A program made the position numbers and the translations under genes. Below, in pieces: positions 17,319 through 26,107 of a stretch of 64,000 bases of DNA (positions are counted from its first letter, which is position 1; each line of letters starts with the position of its first letter). This stretch comes from Streptomyces sp. NL15-2K (GTDB taxonomy: Bacteria; Actinomycetota; Actinomycetes; Streptomycetales; Streptomycetaceae): positions 8,741,001 through 8,805,000 of the forward strand of contig NZ_CP130630.1 in the NCBI RefSeq assembly GCF_030551255.1. The letters are read 5' to 3'. The notes beneath the pieces were generated by a model. The model searched no databases. It worked only from the letters and a program-made list of their open reading frames with translations, and was not told the origin of the DNA.

Positions 17319-18335
17319 ATGCCGTCCTCGCTCCCCCTGTTCTCAACGAAATCGCTGCTCAGCGTCGACCTGCGGCCCGGCAAACCCCCCATCCTGCGCG
17401 TCGGCTCCACCGGCGATACGGCGAGCTGGGCGGCCGAGCACCGGGACGCGCTGCGCGCCGTCGTCGCCGAGCACGGTGCGGTCCTGGTCCGCGGCCTCGG
17501 GCTGAGCGACCCGGCCGAGACCGAGGCCGTCTTCCGGCGACTGGCCGGCCCTCTGATGACCGAGAGGGAGGCCTTCGCGTCCCGGCGGAGCTACTCCGAC
17601 GGCGTGTACTCCTCGGCGAAGTGGCCGCCGAACCAGCCGATGTGCATGCACCACGAGCTCAGCTACACCCTGGAGTTCCCCGGCCTGATGCTGTTCGCCT
17701 GCCTCAGTGCTCCCGCCGTCGGCGGGGCGACCGCGCTGGCCGACGCACCGACCGTGCTGCACGCGCTGCCCACCGATCTCGTCGAGCGGTTCCTGAGAGA
17801 GGGCTGGCTGCTCACCCGTACCTACAACGAGGAGATCGGGGCGTCCTTGGCCGACGCCTTCGGCAGTGAGGACCGCGGGACGGTCGAGCGCTACTGCCGG
17901 GCGGCCGCGATCGAGTTCGAGTGGCAGCCCGACGGCGGACTGCGGACCTGGCAGCGCCGCAGCGCCGTGGTGCGGCACCCGGTCACCGGCCGGCGCTGCT
18001 GGTTCAACCAGATCGCGTTTCTCAACGAGTGGACGCTGGCCCCCGAAATACGCGAGTACCTGGTGGACGTCTACGGCGCCGACGGGCTGCCGTTCAACAC
18101 CCGCTACGGGGACGGCGCACCGATCGGCGAGGACACCGTGCGACTCCTGAACGACGTCTACCAGTCCCACACCGTGCGCGAGCCGTGGCAGGCCGGCGAC
18201 CTGATGCTCGTCGACAACGTCCGCACCGCCCACAGCAGGGAGCCGTACGAGGGGCCGCGCGAGGTGCTCGTCGCGATGACGGACGCGGTGCGCCTGGCCG
18301 ACTGCTCGCCCACCGTGGAGGTGATCACCGAATGA
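17319..18335 (+). CDS. TauD/TfdA-family Fe(II)/2-oxoglutarate dioxygenase
   Basis: A 338-residue enzyme with the jelly-roll facial triad: H111-x-E113 (in MHHELSYTLEF) and a distal H305 in RTAHSREPYEG, followed by the arginine that would hold 2-oxoglutarate (GPREVL). The HxE form, rather than HxD, is seen in the SyrP-like group that hydroxylates amino acids during non-ribosomal synthesis. Lying between the adenylation gene and sbnB, it probably hydroxylates Dap, either free, carrier-bound or in the polymer; the substrate is inference. RBS AAAGGAG precedes ATG 17319. It overlaps sbnB by ATGA (18332-18335). Confidence 0.88.
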   Translation: MPSSLPLFSTKSLLSVDLRPGKPPILRVGSTGDTASWAAEHRDALRAVVAEHGAVLVRGLGLSDPAETEAVFRRLAGPLMTEREAFASRRSYSDGVYSSAKWPPNQPMCMHHELSYTLEFPGLMLFACLSAPAVGGATALADAPTVLHALPTDLVERFLREGWLLTRTYNEEIGASLADAFGSEDRGTVERYCRAAAIEFEWQPDGGLRTWQRRSAVVRHPVTGRRCWFNQIAFLNEWTLAPEIREYLVDVYGADGLPFNTRYGDGAPIGEDTVRLLNDVYQSHTVREPWQAGDLMLVDNVRTAHSREPYEGPREVLVAMTDAVRLADCSPTVEVITE

Positions 18336-19402
18336 CCATCACCCGTTCCACCGCAGCGGAGTCCGCACCGGCCGGGCCGGTCACCGTGCCGCCGTTCGCG
18401 GTCGTGTCCGGCGGCCAGGTCCAGCAGGCACTGCAGGGGCGCGAGAAGCAGATCGTGGAGTTGGTCGAGGCCACCTACCGGCTGCACGGCGCCGGTGATT
18501 CGGTGAACCCGCCGTCCCGCTTCCTGCGCTTCCCCGACCGCCCGAGGGACCGGATCATCGCCCTGCCCGCCTCGATCGGCGGGGAGGCAGGAGTGGACGG
18601 CCTGAAGTGGATCTCCAGCTTCCCGCAGAACGTGGCGGCCGGAATCCCGAGGGCCTCGGCGGTACTCATCCTCAACGACCGCAACACCGGCTACCCGTTC
18701 GCCTGCATGGAAGCCTCGATCATCAGCGCCACGAGGACGGCCGCGTCGGCCGCGCTGGCGGCGGACCGGCTCAGCCGCGGGCGACCGCGCCCCACGCGTG
18801 TCGGGTTCTTCGGGGCGGGCCTGATCGCCCGCTACATCCACACCTTCCTGACCGGTACCGGCTGGTCGTTCGACGCCATCGGCGTGCACGACGTGTCCGC
18901 CGACAGCGCGGCCGGTTTCCGCTGCTACCTGGAGCAGTCCGGAGCCACCGGCTGGATCGTCGTGCACGACAGCCCCGAGCAGCTGATCCGCGGGAGCGAC
19001 CTGGTGGTCTTCGCCACGGTCGCCGCCCGGCCGCACGTCCGCGATCCGTCGTGGTTCGCACACGGACCGCTCGTGCTGCACGTGTCGCTGCGCGACCTGG
19101 CTCCGGAGATCGTGCTCGCCTCGGACAACATCGTCGACGACGTCGAGCACTGCCTGCGGGCGGACACCTCCGTTCACCTGGCCGAACAACGCACGGGCAA
19201 CTGCGACTTCCTGACGGGGACGCTGGCGGACGTGATGGCCGGGCGCGTGACGCCGTCGCGGGACCGGACGGTGGTGTTCTCGCCCTTCGGTCTCGGGGTG
19301 CTCGACCTGGCAGTCGGCAAGTACGTCTACGACGAGGTGGCCGGCGCCGGAGAGCTGCAGGTCGTCGACGGCTTCTTTCACGAGCTGCGCAGGTACGGAT
19401 GA
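18332..19402 (+). CDS. sbnB: 2,3-diaminopropionate biosynthesis protein SbnB
   Basis: A 356-residue NAD-dependent dehydrogenase of the ornithine cyclodeaminase/mu-crystallin family. It shows the family's substrate block (KWISSFPQN), a Rossmann motif (GFFGAGLIARYIH) and the SLRDLAPEIV segment. SbnB oxidatively splits N-(1-amino-1-carboxy-2-ethyl)-glutamate, made by SbnA, to L-2,3-diaminopropionate plus 2-oxoglutarate. The 2-oxoglutarate released is also the co-substrate of the dioxygenase encoded just upstream, a tidy metabolic fit (inference). It is translationally coupled to that gene by ATGA. The sbnA gene follows after 43 bases. Confidence 0.93.
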   Translation: MTITRSTAAESAPAGPVTVPPFAVVSGGQVQQALQGREKQIVELVEATYRLHGAGDSVNPPSRFLRFPDRPRDRIIALPASIGGEAGVDGLKWISSFPQNVAAGIPRASAVLILNDRNTGYPFACMEASIISATRTAASAALAADRLSRGRPRPTRVGFFGAGLIARYIHTFLTGTGWSFDAIGVHDVSADSAAGFRCYLEQSGATGWIVVHDSPEQLIRGSDLVVFATVAARPHVRDPSWFAHGPLVLHVSLRDLAPEIVLASDNIVDDVEHCLRADTSVHLAEQRTGNCDFLTGTLADVMAGRVTPSRDRTVVFSPFGLGVLDLAVGKYVYDEVAGAGELQVVDGFFHELRRYG

Positions 19403-19445
19403 AGCACATCCGGCCCGGGCCGCTCTTCAATCCGCGGAGGCCATC

Positions 19446-20624
19446 GTGTCAGTCATATCCGCTCCCTACACCTTCAACGAGGAGGATCTCTACGTCGACC
19501 TCCAGTCGATACTGGGGCGCAGGCTCTTCCTGAAGTGCGAGGGCTTCAACTTCGCCGGCTCGATCAAGCTGAAGCCCGCGACCGAGATGGTGGAGGCCGC
19601 CGAGCAGGCGGGGGGCCTGACGCCGGAGTCGGTCCTGGTCGAGTCCTCGTCCGGAAACATGGGCGTGGCACTCAGCACGATCGCGGCGAGCAAGGGTTAC
19701 CAGTTCCTGTGCGTGACGGACTCCCGCTGCAATCTGTCGACCAGGTTGCTGATGGAGGCCCTGGGCGCCCATGTGCACGTCGTCACCGAGCCGAGCACCG
19801 ACGGCGGCCTCCTCCGCGCGCGGATCGACCACGTCCGTAAGCTGTGCGCCCTGGACGACCGGTACGTGTGGCTCAGCCAGTACACCAATCCGGACAACTG
19901 GAAGGCGCACTACCTCCGGACGGCGCCGGCGATAGCCCGTTCGTTCCCGGGACTGGACGTGTTGTTCGTCGGGGCCGGCACCACGGGGACGCTGATGGGC
20001 TGCGCCCGCTACTTCCGACAGTGGCACCGGCCGGTCCGGATCGTCGCGGTGGACAGCGTCGGCTCGGTGACCTTCGGCGGTGCTCCGGGACGCCGGCTGC
20101 TTCCCGGTCTGGGCATGAGCATGTGCCCTCCGCTGCTCGACGAATCCTTCGTCGACGAGGCGGTGCACGTCGAGGAGGCGGACAGCATCCGCGCCTGCCA
20201 CCGCCTGGCCCGACGCGGCTTCCTGTTCGGCGGCTCCACCGGCACCGTGGTCAGCGGCGCGATGGCCTGGCTGGCGCTGCACGACACGCGTGGCCTGACC
20301 GCGGTGGCCATCGCCCCGGACCTCGGCGAGCGTTACCTCGACACCGTCTACCAGGCCAACTGGGTACGGGCCCTCTACGGCGAGGGCGTGTTCGACCCCG
20401 ACGAGCCGGTCGCCGCCGGCTCCCGGGCCGCCCGCCCCGCACCACCGGTGCCCGCGCCGGGCCCCCGGGCGGGCCACCGACGCCAGGAGGACGAAGCCCG
20501 GGCCGGTGACACCACGACCGCGCGCCCGCGCGGGCCGTCACCGGGCTCCTGGACAGCCGAATCCGCCCCGCCGCGGGATGCGGACGGCGGCCGGGCCTCG
20601 GACACTGTGGGGGAGGGCGGGTGA
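19446..20624 (+). CDS. sbnA: 2,3-diaminopropionate biosynthesis protein SbnA
   Basis: A 392-residue PLP enzyme of the cysteine synthase/CBS fold. The Schiff-base lysine is K41 in FAGSIKLKPA; ESSSGNMG binds the substrate carboxylate and GAGTTGTLMG the PLP phosphate. SbnA condenses O-phospho-L-serine with L-glutamate to N-(1-amino-1-carboxy-2-ethyl)-glutamate, which SbnB converts to Dap. GTG 19446 has CGGAGG 5 bases upstream. The last 65 residues or so form a Pro/Ala/Arg-rich tail not expected for the family (usual length about 325). The tail runs into the GTGA overlap with the downstream sigma factor, so it may simply be a read-on extension. Confidence 0.93.
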   Translation: MSVISAPYTFNEEDLYVDLQSILGRRLFLKCEGFNFAGSIKLKPATEMVEAAEQAGGLTPESVLVESSSGNMGVALSTIAASKGYQFLCVTDSRCNLSTRLLMEALGAHVHVVTEPSTDGGLLRARIDHVRKLCALDDRYVWLSQYTNPDNWKAHYLRTAPAIARSFPGLDVLFVGAGTTGTLMGCARYFRQWHRPVRIVAVDSVGSVTFGGAPGRRLLPGLGMSMCPPLLDESFVDEAVHVEEADSIRACHRLARRGFLFGGSTGTVVSGAMAWLALHDTRGLTAVAIAPDLGERYLDTVYQANWVRALYGEGVFDPDEPVAAGSRAARPAPPVPAPGPRAGHRRQEDEARAGDTTTARPRGPSPGSWTAESAPPRDADGGRASDTVGEGG

Positions 20625-21253
20625 ACCCAGCAGGGCGGATCGGGGCAGACACGCAGGCGGGAGAGGGTGTGGCGAAGCGGCAGGCCCCCGGGGCCCGGCA
20701 CATCGGTACATCCGAGACCGACCGACTGCTGGTGTCCGTCGCCGCCGGCAGTCAGGACGCCTTCACCCGGTTGTACGACGCGGCCGCCGGCCCGGTCTAC
20801 GGAATCGCGTGCCGGGTTCTGCAAGACCCCGCGCGTGCCGAGGAAGTCGCCCAGGAGGTCATGCTGGAGGTCTGGCAGAGTGCCCCCCGCTACCGGCCCG
20901 AGAGCGGGCACGCCATGACCTGGATGATGACCATCGCCCACCATCGCGCCGTGGACAGCGTCCGCACCGCGCAGAGGTCCGCCGAACGTGAGCGCGCCGT
21001 CTCCCAGCACGAGTCGACTCCCGCCTTCGACGACGTCGTGGAGACGGTGGAGACGCTCGGGGAACGCGAACAAGTCCGCTCCTGCCTGAAAGAGCTCAGC
21101 GCCGAGCTGCGGCAGCCGGTAGTGCTCGCTTACTACCGCGGCCTGACCCATACCGAGATCGCTTCGGTGCTGTCCCTGCCGCTCGGCACCGTCAAGAGCC
21201 GCCTGCGCAGAGCACTGACCCGCCTGCGGCATTGCCTGGGAGCTCCGCCGTGA
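20621..21253 (+). CDS. ECF sigma factor, SigK type
   Basis: A 210-residue extracytoplasmic-function sigma factor. Region 2 is DAFTRLYDAAAGPVYGIACRVLQDPARAEEVAQEVMLEVWQSA with the MTWMMTIAHHRAVD helix after it; region 4 is LSAELRQPVVLAYYRGLTHTEIASVLSLPLGTVKSRLRRAL. The resemblance is to mycobacterial SigK/SigL. It would recruit RNA polymerase when freed from the RskA-like anti-sigma factor encoded next. The first GTG (20621) overlaps the sbnA stop, giving possible coupling to the Dap operon; a later start nearer RHIGTSETDRLL is possible. Confidence 0.92.
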   Translation: MNPAGRIGADTQAGEGVAKRQAPGARHIGTSETDRLLVSVAAGSQDAFTRLYDAAAGPVYGIACRVLQDPARAEEVAQEVMLEVWQSAPRYRPESGHAMTWMMTIAHHRAVDSVRTAQRSAERERAVSQHESTPAFDDVVETVETLGEREQVRSCLKELSAELRQPVVLAYYRGLTHTEIASVLSLPLGTVKSRLRRALTRLRHCLGAPP

Positions 21254-21996
21254 CCACAGCCGACCCACACGACCTCGCCGGCGCCTATGCGGCGGACGCC
21301 CTCTCCCGGGAGGAGTGGGTGGCGTTCCGGCGACACGTCGCCGCCTGCCCCGACTGCGCCCACGAGACCGCCCGCCAGCAGGAGGCCGCGGCCTGGCTCG
21401 CCCTCGCGGCAGCCCGCACCCCGCCGCCGCGGCTGAAAGAACGTGTCCTCGCCGAGGTGGCCCGGTCTCCCCAGTACCCGCTGACGCTCCCCGGTCAGGC
21501 GGATGTGCGCCGCGGCCGGCGATCCGCGTCGCGTCTGGTGCGTCTCGCGCTGGCCGCGAGTCTGACCGCGGCCGCCGCGCTCGGCGGCCTGGCGGCCTGG
21601 CAGCACCAGGAGGTGAGGGAGACACGCCAGGAAGCCGAGAGCCACGCCGCCGACCTCGCTCGGCTCCTCGAGGCCCCCGACACCACCTTCGTCAAGAAAG
21701 GCATGGCCTACGGCGGCTCGGGCACCGTCGTGGTCTCACGCCACCTGAACCAGGCCGCCTACTTCTGCCAGGACCTCGCTCCCCTGCCCTCCGACAGGAC
21801 CTACCAGTTGTGGTACGCCGCCCCCGGGGGCGAAGTCCGTCCCGCCGGGCTCCTCCCCGCCAAAGCCGGCCTCCAGGCCGTGTCCCTTCCCCCGCCCGGT
21901 ACCGCCGCCTCACTTGCCATCACCGTCGAACCGAGCGCGGGCTCCGCCAAGCCCACCACCGAACCCCTCACCACATGGCCCCTCCCCGCTTCCTGA
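21250..21996 (+). CDS. rskA: Anti-sigma-K factor RskA family
   Basis: A 248-residue membrane anti-sigma factor. The cytoplasmic N-terminus carries the zinc anti-sigma motif (RRHVAACPDCAHE), a single transmembrane helix lies around residues 98-120 (RLALAASLTAAAALGGLAAW), and the extracytoplasmic RskA domain follows (YQLWYAAPGGEVRPAGLL). It should sequester the sigma factor encoded upstream until released by regulated proteolysis. GTG 21250 overlaps the sigma stop (GTGA), a common arrangement that fixes their ratio. Confidence 0.93.
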   Translation: MTTADPHDLAGAYAADALSREEWVAFRRHVAACPDCAHETARQQEAAAWLALAAARTPPPRLKERVLAEVARSPQYPLTLPGQADVRRGRRSASRLVRLALAASLTAAAALGGLAAWQHQEVRETRQEAESHAADLARLLEAPDTTFVKKGMAYGGSGTVVVSRHLNQAAYFCQDLAPLPSDRTYQLWYAAPGGEVRPAGLLPAKAGLQAVSLPPPGTAASLAITVEPSAGSAKPTTEPLTTWPLPAS

Positions 21997-22009
21997 GCAA
22001 CCCGCGATG

Positions 22010-23305
22010 TCACGTGCTGGTTCTCGCATCCCGGCGTTCGGCGCCCAGACGGGCGAAATACGCGAGGAGGTCGGGGCTGTCGCCGTGCCGCCACACACCC
22101 GGGTACGAGCCGAAGTAGGCGTCGTGGAAGCGGGTCCCGTCGGGGTCGTTCCAGAAAATACAGCGGCATGGAAGGCATGGGGCGGGTGACGATCAGCTCG
22201 CCTACCTGGTCGACCACCGGAAATCCTTCGGCGTCGTACGCAGCCTGGGCGACGCCCAGATGGGGCGCGGACAGCTCCCCGGCCCAGCCCGGCTCGTGGG
22301 GGCGCTGCCGGCGAAGCCGGAGACGACGTCCGTGCCGCCGGAGATGGACGCCAACTGGACGCGCTCGCCCATGTGGTCGCGGACCCAGGGGTAGGCGGAG
22401 GCGGGTAGCGCGGAGCCGGTGCAGCCGACGGCGCGGATCGACGACAGGTCGTGGACGGACGGGTCGATGCCGAACTTGGCCATGCCCAGGAGGTATTGAG
22501 GGCTGGTGCCGAAGAGGGTGACGCGGTGGCGGGCGGCCAGTTCCCACAGGACGTCCGGGCGGGCGGACGGGGCCGGGCTGCCGTCGTAGGTGGAGGTGGT
22601 GGCACCGGTGAGGAGGGTGGAGGCGACCAGGTTCCACATCATCCAGTGGGTGGTGGTGTACCAGAGGAGGCGGTCGCCGGGGCCCAGGTCGGAGTGGAGG
22701 CCGAGGGTCTTCAACTGCTCCAGCAGGACGCCGCCGTGGCCGTGCACGATGCCCTCGGGCAGGCCGGTGGTGCCGGAGGAGAAGACGACCCACAGGGGGT
22801 GGTCGAACGGCACGGGCGTGCAATCGAGTTGCTCGGTGCGGGTGACCGCGTCCTCCCAGGCGAGCGTCAGGGCCGGGTAGTCGCCCTGCGGCCAGGACAG
22901 GCCCACGTGGTCCACCAGCACGGTGGCCTCGAGGGTGGGCAGCGACCGCGCCAGTTCGAGGGCGGCGTCGCGGCGATCGTGGGTCGTGCCGTCGAAGAGG
23001 TAGCCGTCCGCGGCGATCAGCACCGTGGGTTCGAGCCGGCCGAAGCGGTCCGCGGCGGCCCGCGGGGCGTAGTCCTGTCCGCACACCGACCAGACGGCGC
23101 CCAGACTCGCGGCGGCGAGGAAGGCGACGATGGCGTGCGGGGTGTCGGGGAGGTAGCCCACGACCCGGTCGCCCTGGCCGATGCCCAGGCCACGCAGGGT
23201 GGCGGCGACGGAGGCGACCTGGGCGCGCAGCCGGTCGCCGGACACCTCGTAGCCGGCTCCCGTCTCGTCCAGCGCGATGATCGCCGCCTCGTAGTGACGG
23301 CTCAC
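22010..23305 (-). pseudogene. Acetoacetyl-CoA synthetase, truncated and frameshifted remnant
   Basis: The frame from 23305 encodes an obvious acetoacetate-CoA ligase core (VGYLPDTPHAIVAFLAAASLGAVWSVCGQDYAP, FSSGTTGLPEGIVHGHGG, WYTTTHWMMWNL, SGGTDVVSGFAGSAP). The N-terminal part before LRAQVASV is replaced by unrelated sequence. Near 22300 the frame shifts by one base to continue GWAGELSAPHLGV through MPSMPLYF, and near 22165 it shifts again to WNDPDGTRFHDAYFGSYPGVWRHGD. The protein then stops; roughly 230 C-terminal residues, including the catalytic lysine, are absent. Note also PEG in place of the usual PKG in the P-loop. It cannot make an active enzyme. Confidence 0.9.
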
Positions 23306-23343
23306 GCGGCGGGCGCTGCGTGACGTTCGTACGACGGTGGTCC

Positions 23344-23736
23344 GTCCCGAAGTTGAGAAGGAGCGGCCGCTGTTCGGGCAGCGCGGGCAGTTCCTCGGCG
23401 CGGTGCACGACCCGCACCGGGATGCCGGAGGGGTCGAGCAGGTCGACCACCTTGCCGCCGCCGGGCGCGTCCACGTCGCGCACGGCGGAGCCGGTCGCGC
23501 GGGCCAGCCGGTTCAGGTCGGCCCGCTCTGCGGCGCGGAACGCGGGGCCGATGAAACGGGATGCAGGGCCACGCCGGATCACCACGCACGGCGAGCCGGC
23601 GAGCGTGCCCCGCAGCCACAGCGCGCGCTCACCGCGGGCGGCGACCGCGAAGCCGAAGTCACGCGCGAAGACCTCCGCGCGGTCCAGGTCGGGCTTCTCG
23701 AACTCCAGCCAGGCCAGGTCGGCCACCTTGATCAGC
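23344..23736 (-). pseudogene. VOC-family extradiol dioxygenase, N-terminal remnant
   Basis: Read on the minus strand, this encodes about 130 residues (VADLAWLEFEKPDLDRAEVFARDFGF, RGPASRFIGPAF, GGGKVVDLLDPSGIPVRVVH) typical of the first VOC module of a glyoxalase/extradiol-type dioxygenase. The second, metal-bearing half is missing. Its left end joins acetoacetyl-CoA synthetase sequence and its right end abuts the truncated TetR gene. The first residues are probably lost too, since no good start or RBS remains. Confidence 0.75.
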
Positions 23737-23744
23737 GTAGCGCG

Positions 23745-24269
23745 AGCATCCAGGCGATCGCGGAGCGCGCGGACGTGGGTTTCGGCTCCTTCTACAACCA
23801 CTTCGAGTCGAAGGCCGAACTGCTCGACGCGGCGGTGGTGGACGTGCTCGAGGAGTTCGGCGAGACCATCGACGAGCGCCTGCGGGGGACCGACGACCCG
23901 GCCGAGCTCGTCGCGGTGGGACTGAGGCTCAGCGTGCGGATGGTCGACTCCCACCCGGAGCTCATGCGGGTACTGCGTCACCGCGGACTCGGCCACATCC
24001 ACTCCGACCGGGGGCTGGCGCCGCGAGCCCTGCGCGACCTGGAGAGCGGCGTCGCCGCGGGCCGCTTCGTCGCCGTCGACCCGACCGTGGCCCTGTCCGC
24101 GCTGGGCGGGTCCCTGCTGTCCCTGGTGGAGCTGAGGTTCGCCCGCCCCGGGATCGACGCCGACGAGGCGGCCGCCAACCTGGCGGAGATGGTCCTGCGC
24201 ATGCTGGGGGTTCCTTCGGACGACGCCCGCGACATCGCCCGCCGCCCCCTGCCCGAGCGGGCGGGCTGA
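23745..24269 (+). pseudogene. TetR-family regulator lacking its N-terminus
   Basis: About 174 residues of a TetR protein from the recognition helix onward (SIQAIAERADVGFGSFYNHFESKAELL) to a normal C-terminus. The first 25-30 residues, including helix 1 and a start codon, are missing, and the upstream frame is antisense to the VOC remnant. It was probably a divergent regulator of the VOC gene whose shared promoter was deleted. Without helix 1 it is unlikely to bind DNA. Confidence 0.8.
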
Positions 24270-24311
24270 CCGGACTACCGGTGCTCGGAAAGGTGGCGCG
24301 GGGGCCGGGGT

Positions 24312-25946
24312 TCAGCGGACGTCGGTGTAGGTCTCGTCCGTGGCCTCCGCCGTGACCTCCGCTCCTTCTGCGGCCGAACCTTCCGGCCGGCGCTTCCCCG
24401 CGCCGGAACGGCCGGGCAGGACCGCCAGGACGATCATGGCGCCGGCGGCCATGACGATCCCGCCGACCATGCTGGTCTGGGCGACACCATGGGCGAACGC
24501 CTGATGGACGGCGTCCACGAGGGCCTGGGCCTGCTGCGGTCCGGCGGCCGGGTCCTTCGCGACCTGCTCGGCGACCGCCAGGCCGCCGCCCACCGAGTCC
24601 TTGGCGGTGTCGAGGGCCGCGGCCGGCAACTGCCCCCCGACCAGGCCGGTCAGCTCGTCCCGGTAGCTCGTGCCGAGGAGTGAGCCGAGGACCGCGATGC
24701 CCAGGGATGCGCCGAGCTCCAGCGCGGTGTCGTTGGCGCCGCCGCCGACGCCCAGTTCGGCCTCGGGGAAGGAGTCCATGATGGCGTCCGTGGCCGGGGA
24801 CACGCTCAGCCCGATCGCGAAGCCGAGCATCACCATCGGCGCCAGGAAGTCGGTGTACGTCGAGCTCTTGTCGACCTGCGTGAGCAGGAGGACCCCCGCG
24901 GTGCCGATCACCATGCCGGCGACGACCGACGTCTTCATGCCGGACAGCGGGGTCAGCCGGCCGGTGAGAGCGGCACCGACGAAGACCGCGCCGGCCAGCG
25001 GCAGCAGCCGTACGCCGGTCTCCAGCGGGCCGTAGCCCAGGAGGAACTGCAGGAACTGGGTGGAGTAGTAGATCGCGCCGAACGTACCGAAGAAGAAGAA
25101 CAGCACCGCGAGCATCGACCCGCTGAAGGGCCGCAGCCGGAACTTGCGCACGTCCAGCATGGGGCGCGGGTGCCGCAGCTCCCACCACACGAAGGCCGGC
25201 AGGCCCACACCGGCGACCGCGGCCGCCGTGACGGGCCCGGCGCCCCAGCCGAAGTGCGGGCCCTCGATGGTCGCGTAGACGAGGCAGCCGACGGAGACGA
25301 TGGAGAGCAGGCCGCCCACGTAGTCGATCCGGCCCACGTCCTTGGCCTTGGACGGCGGTACGAGGAAGAGCGCCCCGACGACGGCGGCGACGACGATCGG
25401 GACGTTGATCAGGAAGGTCGACCCCCAGGCGTGGTCCTCCAGCAGCCAACCGGCGACCAGGGGACCGACGGCGATCGCCAGGCCCGAGGTGGCCGTCCAG
25501 GCGGTGATGGCACGGGCCCGCTCGGCCCGCGGGAAGGTGGCGACCAGCAGGGACAGCGTGGCCGGCATCACCACGGCGGCGCCGACGCCCATGACGGCCC
25601 GGGCCGCGATCACCAGTCCGGTCCCGTCGACCAGGCTGCCCATCACCGCACCGCCGCCGAAGACCACCAGACCGGCGACCAGGGCGCCACGCCGGCTGTA
25701 CTTGTCGCCGATCGCGCCCAGGACGAGCATCAGCGCGGCGTACGGGACGGTGTAGCCGTCGATGACCCACTGCAGGTCGCTGCTGCTCAGGTTCAGATCC
25801 CGGGTCATGTCCGGGGCGGCCACAATCAGCGACGTGTTCGCCATGACCACGATCAGCAGGCTCAGGCACAGCACCAGCAGGGCCCACCAGCGCCGTGCGT
25901 ACGGCCCGGTCATTTTCTCGACAGGGGTCTGTGCGAGGAGGGACAT
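24312..25946 (-). CDS. DHA2-family multidrug MFS transporter (EmrB/QacA type)
   Basis: A 544-residue, 14-helix proton-driven drug exporter. Motif A appears as GAIGDKYSRRGAL in the first cytoplasmic loop, and motif C as GVGAAVVMPATLSLL. A Lys/Glu-rich cytoplasmic tail ends the protein. ATG 25946 has AGGAG 6 bases upstream; ATG 25913 (MTGPYARRW) is the alternative. It is divergent from the TetR gene at 26108. The intergenic region holds two 18-bp palindromes that probably bind that repressor, which fits drug-induced efflux. Confidence 0.93.
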   Translation of the reverse strand: MSLLAQTPVEKMTGPYARRWWALLVLCLSLLIVVMANTSLIVAAPDMTRDLNLSSSDLQWVIDGYTVPYAALMLVLGAIGDKYSRRGALVAGLVVFGGGAVMGSLVDGTGLVIAARAVMGVGAAVVMPATLSLLVATFPRAERARAITAWTATSGLAIAVGPLVAGWLLEDHAWGSTFLINVPIVVAAVVGALFLVPPSKAKDVGRIDYVGGLLSIVSVGCLVYATIEGPHFGWGAGPVTAAAVAGVGLPAFVWWELRHPRPMLDVRKFRLRPFSGSMLAVLFFFFGTFGAIYYSTQFLQFLLGYGPLETGVRLLPLAGAVFVGAALTGRLTPLSGMKTSVVAGMVIGTAGVLLLTQVDKSSTYTDFLAPMVMLGFAIGLSVSPATDAIMDSFPEAELGVGGGANDTALELGASLGIAVLGSLLGTSYRDELTGLVGGQLPAAALDTAKDSVGGGLAVAEQVAKDPAAGPQQAQALVDAVHQAFAHGVAQTSMVGGIVMAAGAMIVLAVLPGRSGAGKRRPEGSAAEGAEVTAEATDETYTDVR

Positions 25947-26020
25947 CGGAGGCTCCTAAGGGGGCGAGTGCAGGGACGAATGCGGGAGGGAGTGCGGGAG
26001 GGAGTGCGAGGGCGAGTTAA

Positions 26021-26065
26021 TTGCCCATCGATGTGCAGACTAGTTTATTGCCCACCGGTGTGCAA
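26021..26065. promoter_or_regulatory. Twin palindromic operators between the efflux pump and TetR genes
   Basis: Two near-palindromes, TTGCCCATCGATGTGCAG (26021-26038) and TTGCCCACCGGTGTGCAA (26048-26065), share the pattern TTGCnCAyCGrTGnGCAr and sit 27 bases apart centre to centre. This size and symmetry are typical of TetR-dimer sites. They flank the only space between the divergent genes, so one regulator could control both. Confidence 0.75.
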
Positions 26066-26107
26066 ATATCTCGATGACCGCTACCCCGCACCGAGGTACC
26101 GACTGAC

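Noticed and set aside
20477..20620. Separate small gene in the SbnA C-terminal tail region
   Set aside because: The tail is in frame with sbnA and shows no independent start with a good RBS; it is treated as a C-terminal extension.
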